NCBI RefSeq assembly: GCF_900168015.1
Contig: NZ_FUYR01000001.1
Location: 1,796,943 to 1,860,942, forward strand
Direction: 5' to 3'
Source of the DNA: Daejeonella lutea
GTDB taxonomy: Bacteria > Bacteroidota > Bacteroidia > Sphingobacteriales > Sphingobacteriaceae
DNA: 64,000 bases
The notes beneath the pieces were generated by a model. It ran no database searches and was not told the origin of the DNA. It saw only the letters and a program-made list of their open reading frames with translations. How positions within the stretch are numbered: the stretch's first letter is position 1; the number at the start of each line of letters is the position of its first letter. Shown here in pieces: positions 26,713 to 33,828 of this stretch. Made by a program: the position numbers and the translations under genes.

Positions 26713-27719
26713 TTGACTTTTACTAAGACAACTGACATATCATCACTCTTGCGGGCATGGTCTTTATAAATAGCCGCCGCTAAAACGGACAAATCGTATT
26801 TATAAATTTGCGGGTATTTAATAAGGTCTATCCGGGTCTTAATTCCATCTGAGCATAACATCACGTGATTAAAATCATCCGATGAATAGTGCTGATCTTT
26901 CATTGATCCTGGGATATTATGACCTACAATTCCGTTATAAGACATGTGGTTTCTCAGGTTGGCCGGACTGAACATTCTGACAGCAATATTACCGACGCCT
27001 GCACAGGACCATGTTTTCGTTGAAAAATTATATCCAACAATACTGATCACCCCTCCGCGTGTTTTTTTAATGGAACTATGAATAAAACGCAAGGTTTCAG
27101 TTGGGCTATATTCCGGAAATACCTTAAAAGCCATTGCTGCTTCGTTAGTAGCTTTATTCGCTTCCGGCCCATGACCAAGGCCGTCCACTACCATGATTTT
27201 GATATACTTGTCGGTGCGCTTTACAACAAAGCCATCCCCGCTTTTTGTTTCACCTGGCTTGGAAACAACTATCGGTCTGATCGTTACATCCGGCCGGCCT
27301 TTGGCTGCCTCCGGGTCATTATAGATCCGGCATAAAACTATTGTTCCCCAGCCCAGGATAGAATAAAGTTCGAATACATCCGACAATCGCTTCATACTTC
27401 CCAGACCATGGCCCATCGTATTTGACGTAGACACCCCGTCCTGCATCATCCGTAATGGATTCGCCATACCAGGACCATTGTCGATACTGATCAGCTCAAT
27501 ATATGGAGAACCGCCATTGGAGAAAACGCCCATCAAGATCTCTCCATCATCGCTGTACTTGAAAAGATTGGAAGTTAACTCAGCAACGATCAGATCGAGT
27601 TCATTTATCCTGCCGGAGTTCATTCCGGCCTCTTCTGCAACCCGATGAATTTCCTTCTTGATCAGCGAAAAGTAACTCCGGTCGTTTGCATTAAAGCTAA
27701 CGTGCGTGGCATCAACCAT
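26709..27719 (-). CDS. RsbT-like ATPase fused to SpoIIE/RsbX-type PP2C phosphatase
   Basis: Residues 1-~135 are a GHKL anti-sigma-kinase-like domain with intact N-box (LIVAELTSNLFKYS) and G-boxes (DNGPGM, GHGLGSMKRL). Residues ~165-336 form an RsbX-like PP2C domain with metal-site motifs (MVVDGLGHGPEANKA, LCSDGI, KSDDMSVVLVK). In stressosomes RsbX dephosphorylates RsbS and RsbR; the fusion would join a RsbT paralogue to the resetting phosphatase. It overlaps its neighbours by 8 and 4 bases. Confidence 0.88.
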   Translation of the reverse strand: MVDATHVSFNANDRSYFSLIKKEIHRVAEEAGMNSGRINELDLIVAELTSNLFKYSDDGEILMGVFSNGGSPYIELISIDNGPGMANPLRMMQDGVSTSNTMGHGLGSMKRLSDVFELYSILGWGTIVLCRIYNDPEAAKGRPDVTIRPIVVSKPGETKSGDGFVVKRTDKYIKIMVVDGLGHGPEANKATNEAAMAFKVFPEYSPTETLRFIHSSIKKTRGGVISIVGYNFSTKTWSCAGVGNIAVRMFSPANLRNHMSYNGIVGHNIPGSMKDQHYSSDDFNHVMLCSDGIKTRIDLIKYPQIYKYDLSVLAAAIYKDHARKSDDMSVVLVKVK

Positions 27720-28125
27720 TTGCCCACTTTATAATTGTCACCGTTGTTCCTTCTCCCACTTTGCTTTTTATATCAAACTCGTTTACTAGTCTTTTTGTTC
27801 CCGGCAATCCGAGTCCCAGACTTTTTCCTGTCGAAAACCCATCTCTCATGGCGGCTGCAATGTCGGGTATTCCCGGGCCTTTATCGGTGAAAGTAAGCCG
27901 AACGCCGTTGATCCTGCCGCTTGATACGACTTCAATCAGACATACACCACCGTTGCCATACCTCATCATATTTCGGACTAATTCGCTGGCTGCGGTAATC
28001 AGGCGTGTTTGATTAACAAGGCCCATCTTGATCCTAACGGCCACCTCCTTAACCCGGTTTTTCAGAAAAACCACGTCTTGTTCCTGACGTACCTGGACGG
28101 GGTCTTTACTCAGTGATAGTATCAT
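27712..28125 (-). CDS. rsbT: RsbT-like serine-protein kinase of the stressosome
   Basis: From the ATG at 28125 the protein has 137 residues; in-frame ATGs at 28143 and 28152 are also possible. It matches RsbT: QDVVFLKNRVKEVA, N-box TAASELVRNMMRYGNGG, and G-boxes DKGPGIPD and GLGLPGTKRLV. RsbT phosphorylates RsbS and RsbR and is released on stress. The gene overlaps the RsbS gene by 20 bases, as expected for stoichiometric translation. Confidence 0.9.
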   Translation of the reverse strand: MILSLSKDPVQVRQEQDVVFLKNRVKEVAVRIKMGLVNQTRLITAASELVRNMMRYGNGGVCLIEVVSSGRINGVRLTFTDKGPGIPDIAAAMRDGFSTGKSLGLGLPGTKRLVNEFDIKSKVGEGTTVTIIKWANG

Positions 28126-28510
28126 CGGCAGTTTCTTGCTCATCAGGATCATCGCTGTCCATCATTGACTTTAAAAGAGACATACCTTTTTCCATATCCA
28201 AAGCTGTGTGGACACCCTTCAGGGGTAAACCCAATTCGATCAATGTTATCGCTACAGCAGGCTGCATACCGACTACTACCGTTTCGGCATCTAAAATTTT
28301 TGACATGCTGGCAATGTTTCCTATAATTCGTCCCATAAAGGAATCGACAATAGAAACTGCAGAAATATCAATTAGTACACCTTTCGCACTTGTCTTGTTC
28401 ACCATATTAACCAGATCTGATTCCAGGTTAAGAGCTAACCTATCGTACAGATCCACCTGTATGGTCACGAGCAAAAAGGCCCCCATTCTGAGAATAGGAA
28501 TTTTATCCAT
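28106..28510 (-). CDS. rsbS: RsbS-like STAS-domain stressosome protein
   Basis: The 134-residue protein is a single STAS domain: PILRMGAFLLVTIQVDLYDR, then GVLIDISAVSIVDSFMGRII, where S57 lies at the site phosphorylated by RsbT in Bacillus RsbS. The C-terminus has an acidic tail (DSDDPDEQETADD) longer than in Bacillus. It lies 11 bases after the RsbR gene and overlaps rsbT. It is a core subunit that sequesters RsbT. Confidence 0.92.
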   Translation of the reverse strand: MDKIPILRMGAFLLVTIQVDLYDRLALNLESDLVNMVNKTSAKGVLIDISAVSIVDSFMGRIIGNIASMSKILDAETVVVGMQPAVAITLIELGLPLKGVHTALDMEKGMSLLKSMMDSDDPDEQETADDTITE

Positions 28511-28521
28511 CAGGTTTTGAT

Positions 28522-29382
28522 TTAGGATTTAATGATCGTAGATTTTTTCACTTCTAAGCGCATAATCTTAAAGGCATGTGCCAATGCGCTAGCCAGGGTA
28601 GCCTTAGTTACAATATTCGAAAGGTCTATTCCTAAATGCACAACTGTTTGAGCAATCTCGGGGCGGATACCGCTGATGATACACTCCGCACCCATCAGGC
28701 GCGTGGCACTTACCGTTTTGATCAGATGCTGGGCCACTAGCGAATCTACTGCCGGAACACCTGAAATATCAAGGATGGCAATACTGGAACCAGTTTCCAC
28801 GATCTCCTGCAAAAGGTTTTCCATTACAACCTGTGTCCTGGCGCTGTCCAGCGTACCAATTATAGGCAAGGCAAGAATTCCGTCCCATACGCGTATTACC
28901 GGCGTAGAGATCTCAGCGATCTCATCAGTCTGGCGCAAAATCACTTCTTCACGGCCTTTGATAAATGTCTCAAAGGTTATCACGCTTAAATTGTCCATTA
29001 AGCGGTTGATCTTAGCACTTTCGTTAAAAAATGCCTGCTGATCGCCCTTTAATTCTTCCTGCAAGACCTGCAGCAAAGCTTCCTTCAGAGAGAATACAAA
29101 ATTGCCTGTTTCCCTCGGGCTGAATCCCTGTCGCGCTCTGGTTATTGCGATCCCGCCTAAAATTTCAAGCACCGGGCTCCATTCGTCAGAATTGAGATCG
29201 TTGAAATTTTCGTCGGATAGATTAGAAACAAGGGCTGTGATTAACTCTTCTGACTGGCTCCGCAATTCATCATTGCTGATCAGATCCTCCCGCAGGCCTT
29301 CATCAGCCAACTGGTTCTTCATCCAGAGTTCAAGGATGTTCTTTTTTTTATTTTGTAACAATTTATAGGTTTTAAGTGCCAT
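28522..29382 (-). CDS. rsbR: RsbR-like stressosome sensor
   Basis: The 286-residue protein has an N-terminal all-helical sensory domain (RsbRD-like, residues ~1-150) and a C-terminal STAS domain (IAILDISGVPAVDSLVAQHL, CIISGIRPEIAQTVVHLGIDLS). T246 matches the second RsbT phosphosite of Bacillus RsbR, and S214 stands at the first. The sensor domain has no visible heme or PAS motif. It is the first gene of the five-gene stressosome operon, preceded by an inverted repeat. Confidence 0.92.
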   Translation of the reverse strand: MALKTYKLLQNKKKNILELWMKNQLADEGLREDLISNDELRSQSEELITALVSNLSDENFNDLNSDEWSPVLEILGGIAITRARQGFSPRETGNFVFSLKEALLQVLQEELKGDQQAFFNESAKINRLMDNLSVITFETFIKGREEVILRQTDEIAEISTPVIRVWDGILALPIIGTLDSARTQVVMENLLQEIVETGSSIAILDISGVPAVDSLVAQHLIKTVSATRLMGAECIISGIRPEIAQTVVHLGIDLSNIVTKATLASALAHAFKIMRLEVKKSTIIKS

Positions 29383-29423
29383 TGAATGAAGGATACAGGT
29401 TAGCGATTAATCTATACTATCCA

Positions 29424-29437
29424 AACTTGTGCAAGTT
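29424..29437 (-). promoter_or_regulatory. AACTTG-N2-CAAGTT inverted repeat upstream of rsbR
   Basis: A 6+6 perfect inverted repeat lies 42 bases before the rsbR start. On the minus strand it runs directly into TTTG (a -33 candidate), followed 19 bases later by TAACCTG as weak -7 box. It may be an operator of the stressosome operon. Confidence 0.4.
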
Positions 29438-29566
29438 GAATTAATTCAGGAAAGGTAAACAAACAGATTAATATCTAAAAATATTTACCGCCTTAATTGG
29501 ATATAGGGACAGCATTGGAATATGGAGAAAGAGGTCCCGATTGAATTTCTTATTTTAGCCTGGTAG

Positions 29567-30400
29567 ATGGGAAATTGCAAAAATTGCGGAAACGGTCTGG
29601 CAGGCAAATATTGTCATGTATGCGGCCAGAAGAATATAATTCCAGAAGAGCGAACACTTGGCCATTTGGCACATGAGTTCGTGCATTTCTTTACCCATCT
29701 CGATGGAAAATTTGTAAAGACCTTAAAAACGATCTTTACACATCCGGGATTGGTTACCCTCCATGTCAAAGAAGGGATAACGCAGCGCTACTTCAAACTG
29801 AGCTCCCTTTTTGTTATTATCACACTGGTGTATTTCCTAATTCCCAATACCTTCACCATCAGTAATAATATGGTAACCACGTATCAGACGGAAGTTTCGG
29901 GCGGTGGAGTGAGTAAGTGGAAGAAAGAGATAGCGCTGAATAAAAGCCGGCGGGTACATCTGAGTGAAACAGCATTAGCCAGACGTTATAATGAAAAAAA
30001 GCACAATTACGGAAAGCTGGCCACCCTCCTGTTTTTACCGTTGACCATTCCCGTGCTTTGGGGAGTGCAAAAGCTTCTAAAGTTTCACAAGGATAAAAAA
30101 CTTAGTCCTTATGATATGGGCATCGCATCGTTAGAGCTTAATTCTCTTATCGTGGCCGGGTTCTATATTATAGTCGGCCTGATCACCCAGGCCATCCTTG
30201 CTATTTTTAAAAGTGAAACTGCAATTATTGCGATGGTGGTAATAAGCCTGTTAGCAATCTGTTGCTACATTTTATTCTTCTTTAAGCGGGTTTATAATCT
30301 TAATCTCTGGAAAAGTACGCTCAGCATGGTGTTATTCTGTTCTGGGTATATAGTCGCAATGATCTTGTATGGGATTATTACCTTTGTGATATTTATCTGA
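29567..30400 (+). CDS. DUF3667 membrane protein with zinc ribbon
   Basis: The 277-residue protein begins with a zinc-ribbon (CKNCGNGLAGKYCHVCGQK, four Cys), followed by a basic loop with HEFVHFFTHLDGKF and five membrane helices, the pattern of DUF3667. The function of the family is unknown. It starts about 185 bases from the divergent rsbR gene and is followed at once by the 52-bp tandem array. Confidence 0.88.
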   Translation: MGNCKNCGNGLAGKYCHVCGQKNIIPEERTLGHLAHEFVHFFTHLDGKFVKTLKTIFTHPGLVTLHVKEGITQRYFKLSSLFVIITLVYFLIPNTFTISNNMVTTYQTEVSGGGVSKWKKEIALNKSRRVHLSETALARRYNEKKHNYGKLATLLFLPLTIPVLWGVQKLLKFHKDKKLSPYDMGIASLELNSLIVAGFYIIVGLITQAILAIFKSETAIIAMVVISLLAICCYILFFFKRVYNLNLWKSTLSMVLFCSGYIVAMILYGIITFVIFI

Positions 30401-30408
30401 GCCTTCTC

Positions 30409-30864
30409 GAAATATCCGGAGGTCCCGGCGTCGGGATATTATTGCAGATGAATTAGTAAGGAAATATCTGGAGGTCCCGGCTTTCGGGATTACAAATTCA
30501 GATGAGTGACAAAGGAATATCTGGATGTCCCGGCTTCGGGATTGCAATGCAGATGAATGAGTAAGGGAATGTTTGGAGGTCCCGGCTTTCGGGATGACAA
30601 ATGCAGATGAAGTGAAAAGGGAATATCTGGAGGTCCGGGCTTCGGGATTGCAATGCAGATGAATTAGTAAGAAAATGTCTGGAGGTCCCGGCTTTCGGGA
30701 TGACAAATGCAGCTGAAGTGATAAGGGAATATCTGGAGGTCCGGGCTTCGGGATTGCAATGCAGATGAATTAGTAAGGAAATGTCTGGAGGTCCCGGCTT
30801 CGGGATTGCAATACAGATGAATTAGTAAGGAAATATCTGGAGGTCCCGGCTTTCGCCGGGATGA
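30409..30864. repeat. 52-54 bp tandem repeat array, nine units, each with a hairpin
   Basis: The core word GGAGGTCCCGGC recurs at 30418, 30470, 30523, 30575, 30629, 30681, 30735, 30787 and 30839, spacings of 52-54 bases. Two unit types alternate, giving a 106-bp dimer over part of the array. Each core forms a small hairpin (TCCCG/CGGGA); the last has CCCGGC-TTTC-GCCGGG. The core resembles the dispersed CCCGGCGAAAGCCGGG intergenic repeats of many bacteria. The frames through it are repeat translations, not genes. Confidence 0.93.
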
Positions 30865-30885
30865 CATGCGACAGTTGGGGATTGT

Positions 30886-30926
30886 GGGGAATATGTGCGC
30901 TGCTGCTGGCAGCGCACATATTCCCC
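30886..30926. other. 18-bp perfect hairpin next to the repeat array
   Basis: GGGGAATATGTGCGCTGC pairs perfectly with GCAGCGCACATATTCCCC around a TGCTG loop. It begins 17 bases beyond the stop of the minus-strand lipoprotein gene. No T-run follows on either strand, so it is not a standard terminator; it may be an RNA-stabilising structure or a mobile-element end. Confidence 0.8.
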
Positions 30927-30943
30927 ACGCGGGATGCCCCATT

Positions 30944-31420
30944 TTATTTCGCCTGCATTACATTCACCTTCCCTAAACGGTATTGATAGAGGCTAGTCTT
31001 GCCATCCGGATCGACATAATCGCATGAAGGGCAAGAAGTGCGAGTCCGTGTCAGGATTAAACTGTCACTCTTGATTTCATAACTATAGCGCCCATTCAAA
31101 ATCAGATTCCAGTCGAAGTCAGCCGTCCAGAAATTTTCATCTTTAAAATCAACCTCTTTCCGGTTTATCACGCTGAAAGTTCCGGATCCTCCCGCAGGAT
31201 ACCTGTTTTGAGTTCCATTTACAGCGAATTGGCTGCCATCCAGTTTTATATTCACTTCTGCCGGGGCTTTAACAACTTTGGTCTGTCCCGGAGGGATGTG
31301 GTAAAAATAGCCCGAATAGTTGCCATCTAACGAGATTCCAGTCTCTGCCTTGTCATCACATGAAGCCGTTATCAGTAATAGCGATGTGATCAGTCCGTAT
31401 TGTAAGTTTTTCATTTTCAT
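30944..31420 (-). CDS. lipoprotein of unknown function
   Basis: From the ATG at 31420 the protein has 158 residues with a lipobox (LLLITASC) and a mature beta-rich domain: SLDGNYSGYFYHIPPG, NIKLDGSQFAVNG, then TRTRTSCPSCDY with two cysteines (CPSC). The first part resembles small secreted lipocalin-like proteins of Bacteroidota. I do not know a function. In-frame codons before 31420 lack coding character. It is divergent from the XRE regulator gene. Confidence 0.78.
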   Translation of the reverse strand: MKMKNLQYGLITSLLLITASCDDKAETGISLDGNYSGYFYHIPPGQTKVVKAPAEVNIKLDGSQFAVNGTQNRYPAGGSGTFSVINRKEVDFKDENFWTADFDWNLILNGRYSYEIKSDSLILTRTRTSCPSCDYVDPDGKTSLYQYRLGKVNVMQAK

Positions 31421-31732
31421 TTTTTCTAATGTTTCCGTGGGTCCTTTAAATCCAAGTACGGGTCTGAAATAAGAAACGCAACATCCGTATTTGATAAAGG
31501 TGATCACAGTATATACTCAGCAATCAATGTCACCTAATCTTCCTCTTAAACAAAGACCTATATACCCATACTACAAAATGACTGGATGAACCACTATCCT
31601 CAGGATATCAGAAAGACCCTAAACCAGCAGGATAACAATTGTAAATAAACAAACATCTTTTAATCCGGAATACTAAATTCGCCCCCATCTCTCCCGGATT
31701 GAACGCGGTAGATAAATCATTAATTGAGAAGC
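31421..31732. promoter_or_regulatory. divergent intergenic region, promoters only
   Basis: These ~310 bases separate the lipoprotein gene (minus) from the XRE regulator (plus). No gene or strong repeat is visible. TAAATTCG about 55 bases before the regulator start is a weak -7 candidate. Confidence 0.4.
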
Positions 31733-32305
31733 ATGGAAGCCGGGGAAAAAATAGCCAAAGCGAGAAAACAGAAGGGAATCACCCAACAGGAGCTGGCAGA
31801 TCTGACAAATTTAACCACGCGAACCATCCAGCGAATCGAAAATGGCCAGAGCATACCACGAGCATTTACTATTAACGCTATCGCCGAGGCTTTGGGTACG
31901 ACATTCCAGGAACTGCAAGCTGAAGTGCAGGATAATGAAATAACAAGTGTTAAGAATACAAACGAGAAAGAAAAGCACTTCTTAAAACTCTTAACCTTAA
32001 GCTGCTTTAGTTATTTGCTGATCCCGATCGTACATGCTTTAATCCCAATCTATATTTTAAAAAAATCTGGCAGCCATGACGAAGTGACCCTAAACGTGGC
32101 AAGGCAGACTATCCGAACCCAGATTATCTGGACAGTGGCAATCAACGGAATCATGCTGGCCTGCCTTGCTTCTAACTTTATCAGCGCCATCTACTTTGAT
32201 AAAATTGTCATTATCAATTTTCTGCTCCCCTTCTTTATCATGTACACACTTAATGCTGTAATCCTGACGAAAAACTTCGTCACCATCAATCGTCATTTTC
32301 GCTAA
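31733..32305 (+). CDS. XRE-type helix-turn-helix protein with membrane domain
   Basis: From the ATG at 31733 the protein has 190 residues. Residues 3-62 are an XRE/Cro helix-turn-helix (AKARKQKGITQQELADLTNLTTRTIQRIENG). Residues ~85-190 hold three or four membrane helices similar to DUF4870 regions. Such HTH-membrane proteins are membrane-tethered regulators. A TTG at 31724 is an alternative start. No obvious target lies nearby other than the divergent lipoprotein gene. Confidence 0.87.
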   Translation: MEAGEKIAKARKQKGITQQELADLTNLTTRTIQRIENGQSIPRAFTINAIAEALGTTFQELQAEVQDNEITSVKNTNEKEKHFLKLLTLSCFSYLLIPIVHALIPIYILKKSGSHDEVTLNVARQTIRTQIIWTVAINGIMLACLASNFISAIYFDKIVIINFLLPFFIMYTLNAVILTKNFVTINRHFR

Positions 32306-32396
32306 TTCCCCTAAAAAACAGAACAAAGGACGAAATGTCGCTTGATTGTCGTGCGAAAGACGCGTGTTAAACGGCATTAAGGGAAGGTGTTAAGGA

Positions 32397-32404
32397 TAAC
32401 TTTG
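32397..32404 (+). promoter_or_regulatory. -7 box (TAACTTTG) for the aspartyl protease gene
   Basis: TAACTTTG fits TAnnTTTG and lies 20 bases before the ATG at 32424, leaving a short normal leader. Confidence 0.5.
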
Positions 32405-32423
32405 CAGCGACAAAAAAATCGAT

Positions 32424-33404
32424 ATGCAAAACAAAAACTTCCTAAACACTCCTATCAGATCAGCGAATTTCCTGGCTATACTTTTACTCTTATCAATGGC
32501 ATTCCCTGCAAAATCGCAGATGCCGCAACAGATTTACAACAAACTGAGCCTGCCAGCAAGCGCTTACCAATTGAAATTTGAATGGCAGGGAGACAGTGTC
32601 AATAATACCTTCGAAAAGCACTCGGCCATCCTGGTACCGGTAAAACTGAAAGGCTGCCCCAAGACATTCTACCTGCAGTTTGACCTTGGCGCACCCTATT
32701 CACTTTTCTACAAGAAGAAGCTTGAAGCCATTAAAAATAAATACCCGGGAACAGAAGTAAATGTAACCAGTGCAAACACGGCTTCGTTAAGTTTCAAGCA
32801 AAGGGGCAGTGAAATTAACGCAGCGGAAATAAATATCCGGGACTTTGGCAGCAATGAAATTGATTGGTCCGGTAAAAAACCACAAATAATCGGGACTATT
32901 GGAGTCGATCTTTTTGATGGTCAAACCCTCGTTATCGATTACCCGAAGCAAAAACTTACTATTAGTCCCGAAATACCTGAAAAACTTAAAAAAGGCATCA
33001 CATATATGCCCTTCACCTATAACCAGCGCAGTATACTGCTGCCGGCCGTTATTCAAAATAAAAAAACTATGCTGTTCTTTGATACAGGCTCAAGCAGATA
33101 CTCGCTCCTTACTGATGAAAAAACAGCAAAGGCTATGGCCGTGGCGAATGCAGTACCCGTAACCAGCAAGGTCAGCTCCTGGGGAAGAACAATGATCGCA
33201 AACACCCTTAGCACCGACGCCCTCATCCAAATTGGAGGCCAGACGCTACCCTTGCAGCATATCACCTTTATGCAAGGTGCACGCACCAGCGAGATCGACA
33301 TGATGGTCAAAATGGGTATGGGAGGTATGACGGGAAATAAACTATTCCTCGGACATAAGTTGATCCTTGATACCAGGAATAAGAGGTTTGGACTTGGGAA
33401 ATAA
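32424..33404 (+). CDS. retropepsin-like aspartyl protease
   Basis: The 326-residue protein has an N-terminal hydrophobic signal (FLAILLLLSMAFPAKS) and a C-terminal retropepsin-like domain with the catalytic triad LFFDTGSSRYSLL near residue 220. An N-terminal duplicate, FDLGAPYSLFYK, has Gly-Ala in place of Thr-Gly and is likely inactive, so the protein may fold as one pseudo-dimer or dimerise. The stop region (GLGK-stop) is copied once more 218 bases downstream, beyond the inserted MITE-like element. Confidence 0.82.
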   Translation: MQNKNFLNTPIRSANFLAILLLLSMAFPAKSQMPQQIYNKLSLPASAYQLKFEWQGDSVNNTFEKHSAILVPVKLKGCPKTFYLQFDLGAPYSLFYKKKLEAIKNKYPGTEVNVTSANTASLSFKQRGSEINAAEINIRDFGSNEIDWSGKKPQIIGTIGVDLFDGQTLVIDYPKQKLTISPEIPEKLKKGITYMPFTYNQRSILLPAVIQNKKTMLFFDTGSSRYSLLTDEKTAKAMAVANAVPVTSKVSSWGRTMIANTLSTDALIQIGGQTLPLQHITFMQGARTSEIDMMVKMGMGGMTGNKLFLGHKLILDTRNKRFGLGK

Positions 33405-33653
33405 CACCCAAATACCAAGGACTTTCTAACCATACCTCTTGGTTGAAGTGTCCCAAAGGATCACTTAAACCTAAAGATGAAAACCAGGACTCTGTCCGGC
33501 AATTGTCGAGTACTCCATAAACGAAATGCTGGCTTTGATCCCGGACAGAGTCCTCTCCTTTCTTGCTATGATTTAAGAGCGCCTCGCTGAACTCTTAAAC
33601 CAAGGGGAGACTTGGGAAGTAATACCCAAGTACCTCGGGCTTTCTAACCATAC
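33391..33653. repeat. MITE-like element copy 1 with 45-bp flanking direct repeats
   Basis: The core element is 33436-33608. Its ends are imperfect inverted repeats (CTCTTGGTTGAAGTG left; CCTTGGTTTAAGAG, complement of the right end). Inside are a perfect 13-bp inverted repeat GGACTCTGTCCGG (33487-33499 with 33541-33553) and a stem TTTAAGAG/CTCTTAAA. It is flanked by 45-bp direct repeats (33391-33435 and 33609-33653) that differ at 6 positions; the left one includes the stop of the protease gene. It encodes no protein and matches copy 2 at 35507-35680 with about 9 differences. Confidence 0.8.
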
Positions 33654-33714
33654 ATGTTATTCCCGCGAAAGCTGGAATCGCACATCTTCCTATAAGGCGT
33701 CATTCCCGCACAAG

Positions 33715-33730
33715 CCTGTCTGCCGACAGG
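33715..33730. other. hairpin CCTGTC-TGCC-GACAGG
   Basis: A perfect 6-bp stem with a 4-base loop lies in the spacer before the PAS kinase gene; surrounding bases (CGCACAAG with TTTGCGCG) extend it imperfectly. Neighbouring ATTCCCGCGAAAGC resembles dispersed intergenic repeats. Confidence 0.6.
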
Positions 33731-33828
33731 TTTGCGCGAACCTGCATATCGCTTAAATATGCCTCTGGCAAGCTCATTTCAAAAAACATTTTCATATTTT
33801 TCCTGTGCTTCAAATAATTTTATTTGCT

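Noticed and set aside
30409-30864. Possible CRISPR array
   Set aside because: The units are tandem without unique spacers between identical repeats, unit type alternates, and no cas gene is near.
30332-30942. Open frames on the minus strand through the tandem array encoding repeated proline- and serine-rich peptides
   Set aside because: The peptides only mirror the 52-54 bp units; they have no start context and no domain, and similar frames are known false calls in this type of repeat.
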